From Apostichopus japonicus (lineage: Eukaryota > Echinodermata > Holothuroidea > Aspidochirotida > Stichopodidae): DNA of 64,000 nt. The stretch covers positions 9,964,359-10,028,358 of the forward strand of contig NC_092578.1 in assembly GCF_037975245.1 (NCBI RefSeq), read 5' to 3'. The position numbers and the translations under genes are program-made. Below the pieces are notes generated by a model. It was not told the origin of the DNA and searched no databases. It worked only from the letters and a program-made list of their open reading frames with translations. Of this stretch, positions 1 through 12,500 are shown piece after piece (the first letter of the stretch is position 1; every line of letters begins with the position of its first letter).

Positions 1-945
1 AGTTGAAATGGCTATTCTTTATACAGCATATGGACAATCAAAACATAGAATTGCTAGAATACATTGTTAACCTGTTAATATAGCCTGAATATCTTGCAGT
101 ACTGATGAAAGCCTTTCAATGGCAGATCAAAAGATAAATATATTTCCCCCTATTATGAAGAATAATACTAAAAACAACCCCAGACAAAAGAGCAATATTT
201 GTATGTTATTATTTCTGTCCACATGGTCAAAACCTAAACTATCAGTCTGATAGCTCACTGCTTGAGTCTATTGTGTTGCAAGCAACATTTGCAAAGTCAC
301 AGTTTAATCAAATCTAGTGTGGCATCTATATTCCTCAAATGTCTTTACCTCAAAACCAAGCTAGAATTTTTTTACAGTACTCAATCTACAACATCTATTT
401 GTCATGCAATGCTAGGAATATATTCCAAGACAACATATTCACTGAATAAACAACAAAATAAATACATTTTGACATTTGATTCTTCTTGTTCAGAAGTTAG
501 ATGTGCTTGGTTCCTATAAAATGATTGCAAAAGAATGATTGTCCACTTGATATTACTTTGAATTCAGAAAGTGACAAGAGAATTTTTGAATTTCTGATGT
601 AAAGTCGGACACATATACCAATACAATACCTTCCTTTTGCTCTTCCTTTATATAAAAGAATCAGTTCTTTTCACCTTACTTTGATTATAATTCAGACTTT
701 AATATCAATTATAAAGAGAAAATATGTATCTTGCCATGGAGACTTACATCATACATGATACCATCAAAGAAGCAGCCAGCAGAGTCTGTATAAATGGAAG
801 ATATTTAAAATTTGTATAATATAAACTAAGCAAACAATGAAACTTCTTTAAATGTAGTCTTTCTCCAAAAACAATGTAAATACAACAAACATAACAATAC
901 ACCCATTGATATTAAACAATAGTAACATATGATGGATACAGAAAC
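1..945. other. No exon recognised; possible 3' flank or intron
   Basis: This stretch is AT-rich with scattered stop codons on both strands and no repeat of the D exon or microexon families. The 85-codon plus-strand reading frame at 262-519 has low-complexity composition and no splice or family signal. If 946-1070 is the terminal exon, this would be 3' untranslated or flanking DNA. I see no strong AATAAA on the minus strand here. Confidence 0.4.
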
Positions 946-1070
946 CTACAATACTTTGTAATAAACACCAACCTCCCAGAGTAGGCAATTTAACCATTGA
1001 CAGTAGTAATCAACAGTTAATTGATATGCAGGAGGCTGTATTGACAGCATTTCATACTGTTTTTTCTGTA
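946..1070 (-). CDS. Candidate terminal exon (weak)
   Basis: On the minus strand, a ...GCTGCAG acceptor just above base 1070 is followed in the array's phase 1 by 40 codons and a TAG at 946-948. The translation begins VQKKQYEMLSIQPPAYQ and continues with aromatic and Cys residues. It is not Thr-rich and could be a short C-terminal tail. The pyrimidine tract is poor and I found no membrane-spanning exon between it and the last Thr-rich exon, so this may be a chance frame. Confidence 0.25.
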
Positions 1071-3502
1071 CTGCAGCAACTTCAACTTGATGTCTCAATC
1101 TAAGACACTTTGATATCAAAGTCTGACAATTGATCTAATTCAACTTAATATCTGATAAATTGAACTAACAATGCTCATTATACATTCAGGTATGTTATAG
1201 GTGAATTATCTTATGCTTCATGATTATTGGTGCTGGAAGCTTCGAGACCACTGAAATGGCTATCTGTGGGACATAATGTCAAAAATATACCTAGCTGCTT
1301 CAAGTGCCCCATGGCTAAATTTGCTCTAATTGTGGCAAGAACAGAAATTGTAACATTACATGTTTACTGAAATATTTTAAAGACATTAGTGAAGACCACT
1401 CAATTGATTCAATTATAGATTAATATTTAATAATGGTTCTGCATGAATTGGTGAGAGCTACAAGTACAAAGAGTCACACTGACTAACCCTCTGGACTTGT
1501 TGTTGTTGATTGAATTTCCATTGTAGTGGTGGTGACATTCTCTTCTGGACCTTCTGGAGCCTCAGTAGTAGCAGTTATACCAAGGAAAGCAGTAGTACTT
1601 TCTTCTACAATTAATAAAAATTCATTCAAACTGTCAATAGCAAATCATTCACATCAGGCCTTGTCATCATTACCTCCATCAGTGATGCTGCTAAAATTTA
1701 AGAGCCAAAGGAGGGGACATGTAAAGTCTACCTTAGTTGCATTGTTACCCAATTGTGCTCAGGTACTTAATATTTCAACCAACCTTTTAGCTTGATACAA
1801 TTAGAAGCTTTACATAGCAACCTAGGCAGCAATTAAAGTGAAACTTCTGCTAGGCCAGAATCTGAGACAGTAGTAAAAGTATTGCTGCTTGTTAAGCGGA
1901 TGCAGTAAACACAGCTATAATGGTTAGTTTTACAAAATTCAACAGTGTCAGTGTTTGACAGGATTGTATGATCACTACATTTATATGGGATTGAGCAGTG
2001 ATCACCACATTACAATTTGATGATGCTTCTGTTCAGTAAAGACTGCTGGGAGATATACTTAACCATTTTGTTGTAAAGATGTTAATGTGCAGTATATATT
2101 CTTTTGAATGCAGTATTATTTAACATGTTCAAAATCTCTAATACTTACTATTGGTAGTTGACTGAACTGTTGTCGTGCTTTCTCCTGTGACGTTTGAAAA
2201 AGCAACAAAAATTAACAAGATTTTACTTTGTCAAAATCAGGTTAACAGAAAGTCATAACATCAAAAAGCAATATAACCATTGTAAAATGTTGATGTCACA
2301 ATGTATATTCTGTACCTTACAGATTTTCCTGAATGTTTGCAAACAATATTAACTTCAAGCCACCCTATGAATATTGATAAAAGGTACACAGATCAACTAT
2401 TCAAGAACAGTTTATATTTTTATTAATGCATGAATAAGTAGAGGAACAACAACATCAAGTCCCATGGAACATTTTAAAATATTATTTTACAAGGAATTCT
2501 TACCTTTAGTATTGAACTGAATTGTTGTTGTTTGTCCTTCTGTAGTTACTGCTGTGATATATGATAAGACAGGAAAGCTAATATAAAAAGCAAGTAGTGA
2601 AGCCTTTCACTTAAAGTGGAGTGGTATTGTTCTTTCACAACCAACCTTGTGGTTTGCTGACACTGAAATCAGAACCCAAATGACATTACTACATGGGCAA
2701 CAGTAATCATCATTATACTGTTGTGATATTACTGCTGTTGCAATGAGAATATCGTACCATACACATTTACTGAACTGTACCAATAGATCAAATAAATGTC
2801 TTTTTGCCCAATGATTTTGACATGAGATGTTTGGTCTAAAACTGCAAGTAATTCTCAGCAGTGTCATTGACTGATCATGTAGCTGAACCAATAGATTGAC
2901 TGAAAATATATGTAGAAGGTAAGAAAATGGAAGTCTCAGGTCATTTTGTAAAAAAATTAATACTAACCTTCAGTGGTTGACTGTAGCATTGTTGTATTCT
3001 CTCCTTCTGTTGTAGTTGCTTCTGTGATAGTTGACAAAGAAAGGGAAACTAACATATACAATTCGTGAAGCCTACTCCTGAAGATGTGATATTGTGCATA
3101 CACAGTCTAGCTCTTGGTTATTTTATGTTGAGTAAATAATCTTGTATATAGAAATGAACAAACAAGTTTGACCTTATTCAATATATAATCAATAAAATAG
3201 AAATATAACAAAAGAAAAACGCCGCAACAGTGATGTGTATTACTTTGAATTGTCTCCAACTCTCTTATTTTAAAAAGGAAATGCTGTAATACATGTCTAA
3301 TCCACTGCAATACAAGAAACTAGACTGTAAGTAAATATATAAATCCTAATCACATAAAGATTGATTTGATTGTTGCCTTTTATGAGAAAGCAAATTAAGG
3401 ATATTACAACAGCAAAGGAAAAAATACCAAACATGGTATATCCTTTAGTGTTAATAGTAACATGCATCAATGAGATACTTCAAGACAGATTCTTTGTCCA
3501 CA

Positions 3503-3555
<53 letters not shown>

Positions 3556-6500
3556 GTACATGGACAAGCAAAATGCTTACTGCTCATTTACACTTACTTT
3601 CGGTAGTTGATCCAGGAGTAGTTGTTTCTTCTTCTTCTGTAGAAGTTTTAAGAAAAAGATCATTTGAGACGAATTCAACAAGAATACTCAAGTGTGATGC
3701 ACTATATTGATGAGTCTCTCTTTAAGAGCAAAATAAAATGTTGACAAGTAAAACTTAGCTAGAGATCAAGCAGTTGGATACTTGCAAGATGTGTTTCCTT
3801 AATTTACTGCAGCCTTCATGGAGTTCTTGGATCTTCTGGTTTTGTGTGTGACAACTTTACAACCTCAATTGTTGCAAATAAACCATAAATATTCAATGCA
3901 CAGTAAAAACCTGAGCTACAAAGAATTAAAACATGTTCACAATACATCACATTTACCTTCTGTAGTTGAATGAACTGTTGTTGTTTGTCTTTCTGTAGTT
4001 ACTGCTGTGATATTTAATAAAGCATGGGAAAGTGATAAACACACTAAAGATACAAAAGACTTCAATTTTAATTCAGTGACTTGTAAAATGCACAGGTTGC
4101 CTCCTATTGTCAGTGGTCACCACAAAAGTTAGTAATGGAATGATTATGAAATAATCCAAATTTTCTTAATCGCAACATTATTTATGTTCCACTAACACTT
4201 ACCTTCAATAGTTGATCGAACTGTAGTTGTTTGTCCTTCTGTAGTTACTGCTGTGTAATATGATACATTTTCAGAGAGTATATATGATGAAGACAAGAAA
4301 ACTATCATATACACTACATATTTCAGCCTTAAACTGAAAGTGGAGTGTACAATGTTATTCATACTTAGGTTACCTAGAATATCAGTGATGTAAGATAATT
4401 ACCACAAATCAAGTTATTGTAAGAAATGCAGCATCCGGAATTGACAGAGGCCCTTGTGGTATTATGTTTTTGCAACATTAATCCTGAACTACAAACAGTT
4501 TAAGGAATTTACCAACAGATCACAAGAAAATGTGTTACAGCCAATACTTTTGATATGAGATGCAATGGCCTAAACGTTCAGATACTGCCAGCAGTACTAA
4601 GAAATGCTTTTGTAGTGGGACCACCGCATTGACTCAATGCATATATTGAGATTAAAGAGCTGGGGGAAAACATAACAGAACAAAATAATTCTTGATCAGT
4701 GTTCTCTCAAGACTTACCTTTGGTAGTTGACTGAGCAGTTGTTGTGCCTTCTCCTTCAGTAGTAACTGCTGTGATATTCAATAAAGCAAGAGAAAGTGAT
4801 AATCACACTAAATATACAACAGCCCCAAATTTAAGTCCAGTGCTTGTTTCATGCACTGGTAGCCTTCTATTGTCAGTTGTCACCACAAAAGTTAGTAATG
4901 GAATGATTATGAAATAATCCAAATTTATAATTTTAACATAATTTATGTTCCACTAACACTTACCTTCAGTAGTTGACTGAGCTGTTGTTGTTTGTCCTTC
5001 TGTAGTTACTGCTGTGTAATATGATAAATATTCAGACAATATATATAATTAAGACAGGAAAGGTTACACATACACTAAAATATTTCAGCCTTAAACTGAA
5101 AATGGAGCGCTCAATGATATTGATACTAAGATTACCTCGTAGATCATTGATGGAAGATATTTATGACGAATCAAGTAACGATAAGAAATGAGGCATAAAG
5201 AATCAACACAACGTATTGTGGTATTATGTCATTGTAATGTTTAAGGAATGTACCAACAGATCTCATAAAAGTGAATCCCACCCACACACTTTTAATATCA
5301 GATGCAATGGCCTAAACGTTCGAATACTTTCAGCAGCACTAAGGAATGTTTTGTAATGGAACCGCCACATTGACTCAACATATATATTGAGGGTAAAAAT
5401 CCTGGGCAAAATATAACAAAACAAAATGAGTCTTGATCAGGCTATAATCAAAACTTACCTTCAGTAGTTGAATGAGCAATTGTAGTGCTTTCTCCTTCAG
5501 TAGTCACTGCTGTGATATTTATTAAAGCAAGAGAAAGTGATAAACACACTAAATAAATAAGAGCCTCAAATTTAAGTCCAGTGACTTGTTTCATGCACAG
5601 GTAGCCTTCAATGGCAGTGGTCACCACAAAAGTTAGATTATGACAAAATCAAAAATGATAATTGCAACATATTTAATGTTCCAATAAAACTTACCTTCAG
5701 TAGTTGTCTGAACTGTTGTTGTATCCTTTTCTTGGGTTATTACTTTAGTGACATTGAAGAAGACAGACATATTATCAGCAAGATAAGTGTGACTGTTTGC
5801 AAACTTGCAACAGCCATTTTCTGGCTTGTAACAAAAATTCAAGTAATGCACTCCATACAAGGAAGAATGGAACAAATACTAAATAGTGTAAACTACATGG
5901 AATACAGTAGTGATAACAATGTGTTATAAATTGATTGTTGTCTTTTTATGAGAAAATAGATTACGGGATATAACAACAGAAAGGGAGAAAGACTGGCAGC
6001 CTCATCCACTAGACTAAGTGCTATTAAGTAGGTAAATTAGAAACCCCATAGTAAAAGAACTGATGAGATACGTGAGATGACCTTTTGAGAAATAAGCTGA
6101 TGAACAACATCATATCCAATAGAGAAAATGCTTCCATGGAGGTAGTATTTACTATTCAGGAACTTTTCCAAAAAAAATCTTATTAAATGCTTCCTCTGTT
6201 AAACAGCAGTTACTGAACTAACGATTAAGAATGGGAACATCAACACTATGTTCATGAACCTCTTTCATTACAGGTGATGAGAAACATTAAAAACTGTTCA
6301 TCTTCCTTTTTTCTTAGGAAATTCAAAGCTACTAAAATGAAGCAATGCTTGGATGAATAATTATTTGGTGTGATAAATACTTTTTTTGAACAAGCACATT
6401 AGAACGACACGATTGGATTTGAATGTTTCCTGCAATAAAACTTCCCAAGTCAATCTGTTTTCACTTCTATTTAATTTCTACTTCCAAAAAACAATGTGAC

Positions 6501-9500
6501 ACAGGTGAACATAATAATTCAGGGGAAAAAAGAAATAACAGGCAGTTGATTCACTTTTGAAAAGAGATCGTTCTTGGTAAACTGTTCTGGTTTTGTCTTG
6601 TACAACTTGTGCATGTCACCACAATTTAATGTAAAGACTTAATACAAAAATGAGCCTCAATTAAATACAAATAATATATGGTATTTATGGTAATAATATA
6701 TCAAGAAATACACTGAAAAAAGGAAATGCAAAACTTCAGTTATAACACTAACCTTCAGTTATTGCATCGGTTTGTAGAATTGGACCCAATCCAGTGGCAC
6801 CTTTATTTGGAAAACAATGAATATAAAATATTATTGGCATGATTCCATCACTTCTTTTTACAATTTTGCAAAAGTACTTATAGATTAAGATATCCAGAAA
6901 CAACCATTAGTTCAGAGACTTCATGGTAATGAGCTCTAGCATGACAATATATAGAATTATCAACTTAATTTAACAAAAATAACTTTAATGAAATACATTA
7001 AACATAATCTTTATGAATACTACAAGACAATAAAATTTGAAATAAAATAAAAATCACTGACCAGCTGGAGTGGTGGCTTTCTCGGTGGTTTCTGAAGTTG
7101 TCTGGGTAGTGGTAATTGTCTTAACTAAAAGAGAAGAAAAGGCAAGGAAACAATCACAGCTTGGATATTGAAGTATGGAATCCTCACATGCTTTGCAGCC
7201 TAGCTGAATATTATTATGTCAGCCATAGGCATATGGATTCATTTTGAAGACAGTCGCATCCCCCATCTTTAATACGGAATCATATCAAGGAGAAGAATGA
7301 TCACAAATGAGATCTCTTCCTGAAGGTAGACTGCAGAAACTTACCACATGCTTCAATTACTGCTCCTTCTTCTAGCAGTTCCTTGACAGCAGTTGGATCG
7401 TCACTATTTTCCACCAACAGTACAAGATCTGTTACCTTTCCACTTGGCAGGTTGTCCGAAAGTAGGTCTCCATTCTGAAGACGGATGGGCTCTTGGCTAG
7501 TACTGTCTAGTACTAGTTGGTATTCAGAAGAATCATTCTCCTTGAAGGCCAAGACAACACTGATACCATCTCCCAAGTCATCTGGCAATGTCACAGACAT
7601 TATCACCTCACTGATGTCTTCAAGTACAAACACATCAAAGGAATTTGGTTCAAGGCTGGTGTCAAGGTCTTCAAACAGCTCACTGGTGTCCTCCAAAGGT
7701 GTGAGGACAAAATCACCAATGCTCTCTTTGATGTTTACCTTTACGCAGACTGTCAGAAAGAAAACCAGTAATGAGAACTGAGCACCATCATATAAAAATG
7801 AACAAACAAGTTTGACCTAATTCAATATCAATTCAATAAAATAGAAATATAATTTGATAAAAATGATGCAACAGTGATATGTATTGCTTTGAATAGTCCC
7901 TAACACTCAAATTTTAAAATGGAAATTCTGTGATACATGTCTTATCCACTGGACAAACAAGAAACTAGACTGTTAGTAAATATGTAAATCCTAGTCATGT
8001 TAAGATTGACATTGCTTGTTGCCTTTTATTAGAAATCAGATTTAACCATATTACAACAAGCCATGTAAAAATACCAATCCATGGTGCATCCTTTAATGGT
8101 AACAATTACATGCATCAATAAGATACTTCAATATTGATTATTTGTTCATCATATATATATATCCTTACATGAACAAGCATTATTACTGCTCATTAACACT
8201 TACTTTCGGTAGTGGATCCAGGAGTAGTTGTTTCTTCTTCTGTAGAAATTTAAGAAAAAGATCATTTCAGACTAAGTCAACAAGAATTGTTTTGTGCACT
8301 GTAGTTACTGCTGTAATATTTAATAAAGCAAGAGAAAGTGATAAACACACTAAATATACAAGAGCCCCAAATTTTAGTCCAGTTACTTGTTTAATGCACA
8401 GGTAGCCTTCGGTGTCAGTGGTCACCACAAAATTAAGTATTGGACTGGATCTGACAAAATTAGAACTTACAATTCCAACATATTTAATGTTCCACTTGCA
8501 CTTACCTTCAGTAGTTGATCGAACTGTTGTTGTTTGTCCTTCTGTAGTTACTGCTGTGTAATATGATACATTTTCAGAGAGTACATATGATGAAGACAAG
8601 GAAACTATCATATACACTACATATTTCAGCCTTAAACTGAAAGTGGAGTGTACAATGTTATTCATACTTAGGTTATCTAGAATATCAGTGATGTAAGATA
8701 ATTACCACAAATCAAGTTATTGTAAGAAATGCAGCATCCGGAATTGACAGAGGCCCTTGTGGTATTATGTTTTTTCAACATTAATCCTGCACTACAAACA
8801 GTTTAAGGAATTTACCTACAGATCACAAAAAATTGTGTCACATCCAATACTTTTGATATGAGATGCAATGGCTTAAACGTTCAGATACTGTCAGCAGTAC
8901 TAAGAAATGCTTTTGTAGTGGGACCACCGCATTGACTCAATGCATATATTGAGATTAAAGAGCTGGGGGAGAATATAACAGAACAAAATAATTCTTGATC
9001 AGTGTTCTCTCAAGACTTACCTTTAGTAGTTGACTGAGCAGTTGTTGTGCCTTCTCCTTCAGTAGTCACTGCTGTGATATTTAATAAATCAAGAAAAAAG
9101 TGATAAACACACTAAACATACACGAGCCTCAAATTTAAGTCCAGTGACTTGTTTCATGCACAGCTAGCTTTCGATGTCAGTGGTCACCACAAAAGTTCGT
9201 ATTGGAATGATTATGACAAATTAAATTTTATAATTGCAACATAATTAATGTTCCACTAACACTTACCTTCAGTAGTTGACTGAACTGTTGTTGTTTGTCC
9301 TTCTGTAGTTACTGCTGTGTAATATGATAAATTTCAGACAATATATATAATTAAGACAGGAAAGGTAACACATACACTAAAATATTTGTGGGACCACCGC
9401 ATTGACTCAATGCATATATTGAGATTAAAGAGCTGGGGCGAAAATATAACAGAAAAAAATAATTCTTGATCAGTGTTCTCTCAAGACTTACCTTTAGTAG

Positions 9501-12500
9501 TTGACTGAGCAGTTGTTGTGCCTTCTCCTTCAGTAGTCACTGCTGTGATATTTAATAAATCAAGAAAAAAGTGATAAACACACTAAACATACACGAGCCT
9601 CAAATTTAAGTCCAGTGACTTGTTTCATGCACAGCTAGCTTTCGATATCAGTGGTCACCACAAAAGTTCGTATTGGAATGATTATGACAAATTAAATTTT
9701 ATAATTGCAACATAATTAATGTTCCACTAACACTTACCTTCAGTAGTTGACTGAACTGTTGTTGTTTGTCCTTCTGTAGTTACTGCTGTGTAATATGATA
9801 AATATTCAGACAATATATATAATTAAGACAGGAAAGGTTAAACATACACTAAAATATTTCAGCCTTAAACTGAAAATGGAGCGCTCAATGATATTGATAC
9901 TAAGATTACCTGGTAGATCATTGATGGAAGATATTTATGACGAATCAAGTAACGACAAGAAATGCGGCATAAAGAATCAACACAACGTCTTGTGGTATTA
10001 TGTCATTGTAATGTTAATCCTGCACTACAAACAGTTTAAGGAATGTACCAACAGATCACATAAAAGTGAATCCCACCCACGCACTTTGATATGAGATGCA
10101 GTGGCCTAAACGTTCAGATACTTTCAGCAGTACTAAGAAATGTTATTGTAGTGCAACCACCGCATTGACTCAATGCATATATTGAGATTAAATAGCTGGG
10201 GGGAAATATAACAGAACAAAATAATTCTTGATCAGTGTTCTATCAAGACTACCTTTGGTAGTTGACTGAGCAGTTGTTGTGCCTTCTCCTTCAGTAGTCA
10301 CTGCTGTGATATTTCATAAAGCAAGAGAAAAGTGATAAACACACTAAATGTACAAGAGCCCCAAATTTAAGTCCAGTGCTTGTTTCATGCACTGGTAGCC
10401 TTAGATGTCAGTGGTCACCACAAAAGTTAGTAATAGAATGATTATGACAAAATCAAAATTTATAATTTTAACATAATTAATGTTCCACTAACACTTACCT
10501 TCAGTAGTTGACTGAACTGTTGTTGTTTGTCCTTCTGTAGTTACTGCTGTGTAATATGATAAATATTCAGACAATATATATAATTAAGACAGGAAAGGTA
10601 ACACATACACTAAAATATTTCAGCCTTAAACTGAAAATGGAGCACTCAATGATATTGATACTAAGATTACCTGGTAGATCATTGATGGAAGATATTTATG
10701 ACGAATCAAGTAACGACAAGAAATGCGGCATAAAGAATCAACACAACGTATTGTGGTATTATGTCATTGTAATGTTTAAGGAATGTACCAACAGATCTCA
10801 TAAAAGTGAATCCCACCCACACACTTTTAATATCAGATTCAATGGCCTAAACGTTTGGATACTTTCAGCAGCACTAAGGAATGTTTTGAAATGGAACCGC
10901 CACATTGACTCAACATATATATTGAGGGTAAAAATCCTAGGCAAAATATAACAAAACAAAATGAGTCTTGATCAGGCTATAATCAAAACTTACCTTCAGT
11001 AGTTGAATGAGCAATTGTAGTGCTTTCTCCTTCAGTAGTCACTGCTGTGATATTTATTAAAGCAAGAGAAAGTGATAAACACACTAAATAAATAAGAGCC
11101 TCAAATTTAAGTCCAGTGACTTGTTTCATGCACAGGTAGCCTTCAATGGCAGTGGTCACCACAAAAGTTAGATTATGACAAAATCAAAAATAATAATTGC
11201 AACATATTTAATGTTCCAATAAAACTTACCTTCAGTAGTTGTCTGAACTGTTGTTGTATCCTTTTCTTGGGTTATTACTTTAGTGACATTGAAGAAGACA
11301 GACATATTATCAGCAAGATAAGTGTGACTGTTTGCAAACTTGCAACAGCCATTTTCTGGCTTGTAACAAAAATTCAAGTAATGCACTCCATACAAGGAAG
11401 AATGGAACAAATACTAAATAGTGTAAACTACATGGAATACAGTAGTGATAACAATGTGTTATAAATTGATTGTTGTCTTTTTATGAGAAAATAGATTACG
11501 GGATATAACAACAGAAAGGGAGAAAGACTGGCAGCCTCATCCACTAGACTAAGTGCTATTAAGTAGGTAAATTAGAAACCCCATAGTAAAAGAACTGATG
11601 AGATACGTGAGATGACCTTTTGAGAAATAAGCTGATGAACAACATCATATCCAATAGAGAAAATGCTTCCATGGAGGTAGTATTTACTATTCAGGAACTT
11701 TTCCAAAAAAAATCTTATTAAATGCTTCCTCTGTTAAACAGCAGTTACTGAACTAACGATTAAGAATGGGAACATCAACACTATGTTCATGAACCTCTTT
11801 CATTACAGGTGATGAGAAACATTAAAAACTGTTCATCTTCCTTTTTTCTTAGGAAATTCAAAGCTACTAAAATGAAGCAATGCTTGGATGAATAATTATT
11901 TGGTGTGATAAATACTTTTTTTGCAAAACACATGGCACATTAGAACGACACGACTGGATTTGAATGTTTCCTGCAATAAAACTTCCCAAGTCAATCTGTT
12001 TTCACTTCTATTTAATTTCTACTTCCAAAAAACAATGTGACACAGGTGAACATAATAATTCAGGGGAAAAAAGAAATAATAGGCAGTTGATTCACTTTTG
12101 AAAAGAGATCGTTCTTGGTAAACTGTTCTGGTTTTGTCTTGTACAACTTGTGCATGTCACCACCATTTAATGTTAAGACTTTATACAACAATGAGCCTTA
12201 ACTAAACACAAATAATATATGGTATTTATGGTAATAATATATCGAGACATACACCGAAAAAAGGAAATGCAAAACTTCAGTTATTACACTAACCTTCAGT
12301 TATTGCAGTGGTTTGTAGATTTGGCCCCAATCCAGTGTCACCTTTATTTGGAAAAAAAGTGAATATAAAATGTTATTGGCATGATTCCATCACTTCTTTT
12401 ACAATTTTGCAAAAGTACTTATAGATTAAGATATCCAGAAACAACCATTAGTTCAGAGACTTCATGTTAATTCAAGCTATAGCATGACAATAAATACAAT

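Noticed and set aside
262-519. 85-codon plus-strand frame
   Set aside because: Low-complexity composition, no splice support, no repeat elsewhere.
3370-3606. 78-codon frame with an IYIYIY run
   Set aside because: Created by the TA microsatellite.
5633-5929. 80-codon minus and 65-codon plus frames around V48
   Set aside because: They read through the V48 exon and both introns. V48 itself, with its splice sites, explains the conserved part.
7485-7781. Plus-strand open frames (98, 84, 117 and 180 codons) repeated opposite every D exon
   Set aside because: They are antisense shadows of the D exon. They recur only because the exon is repeated, and they end in intron.
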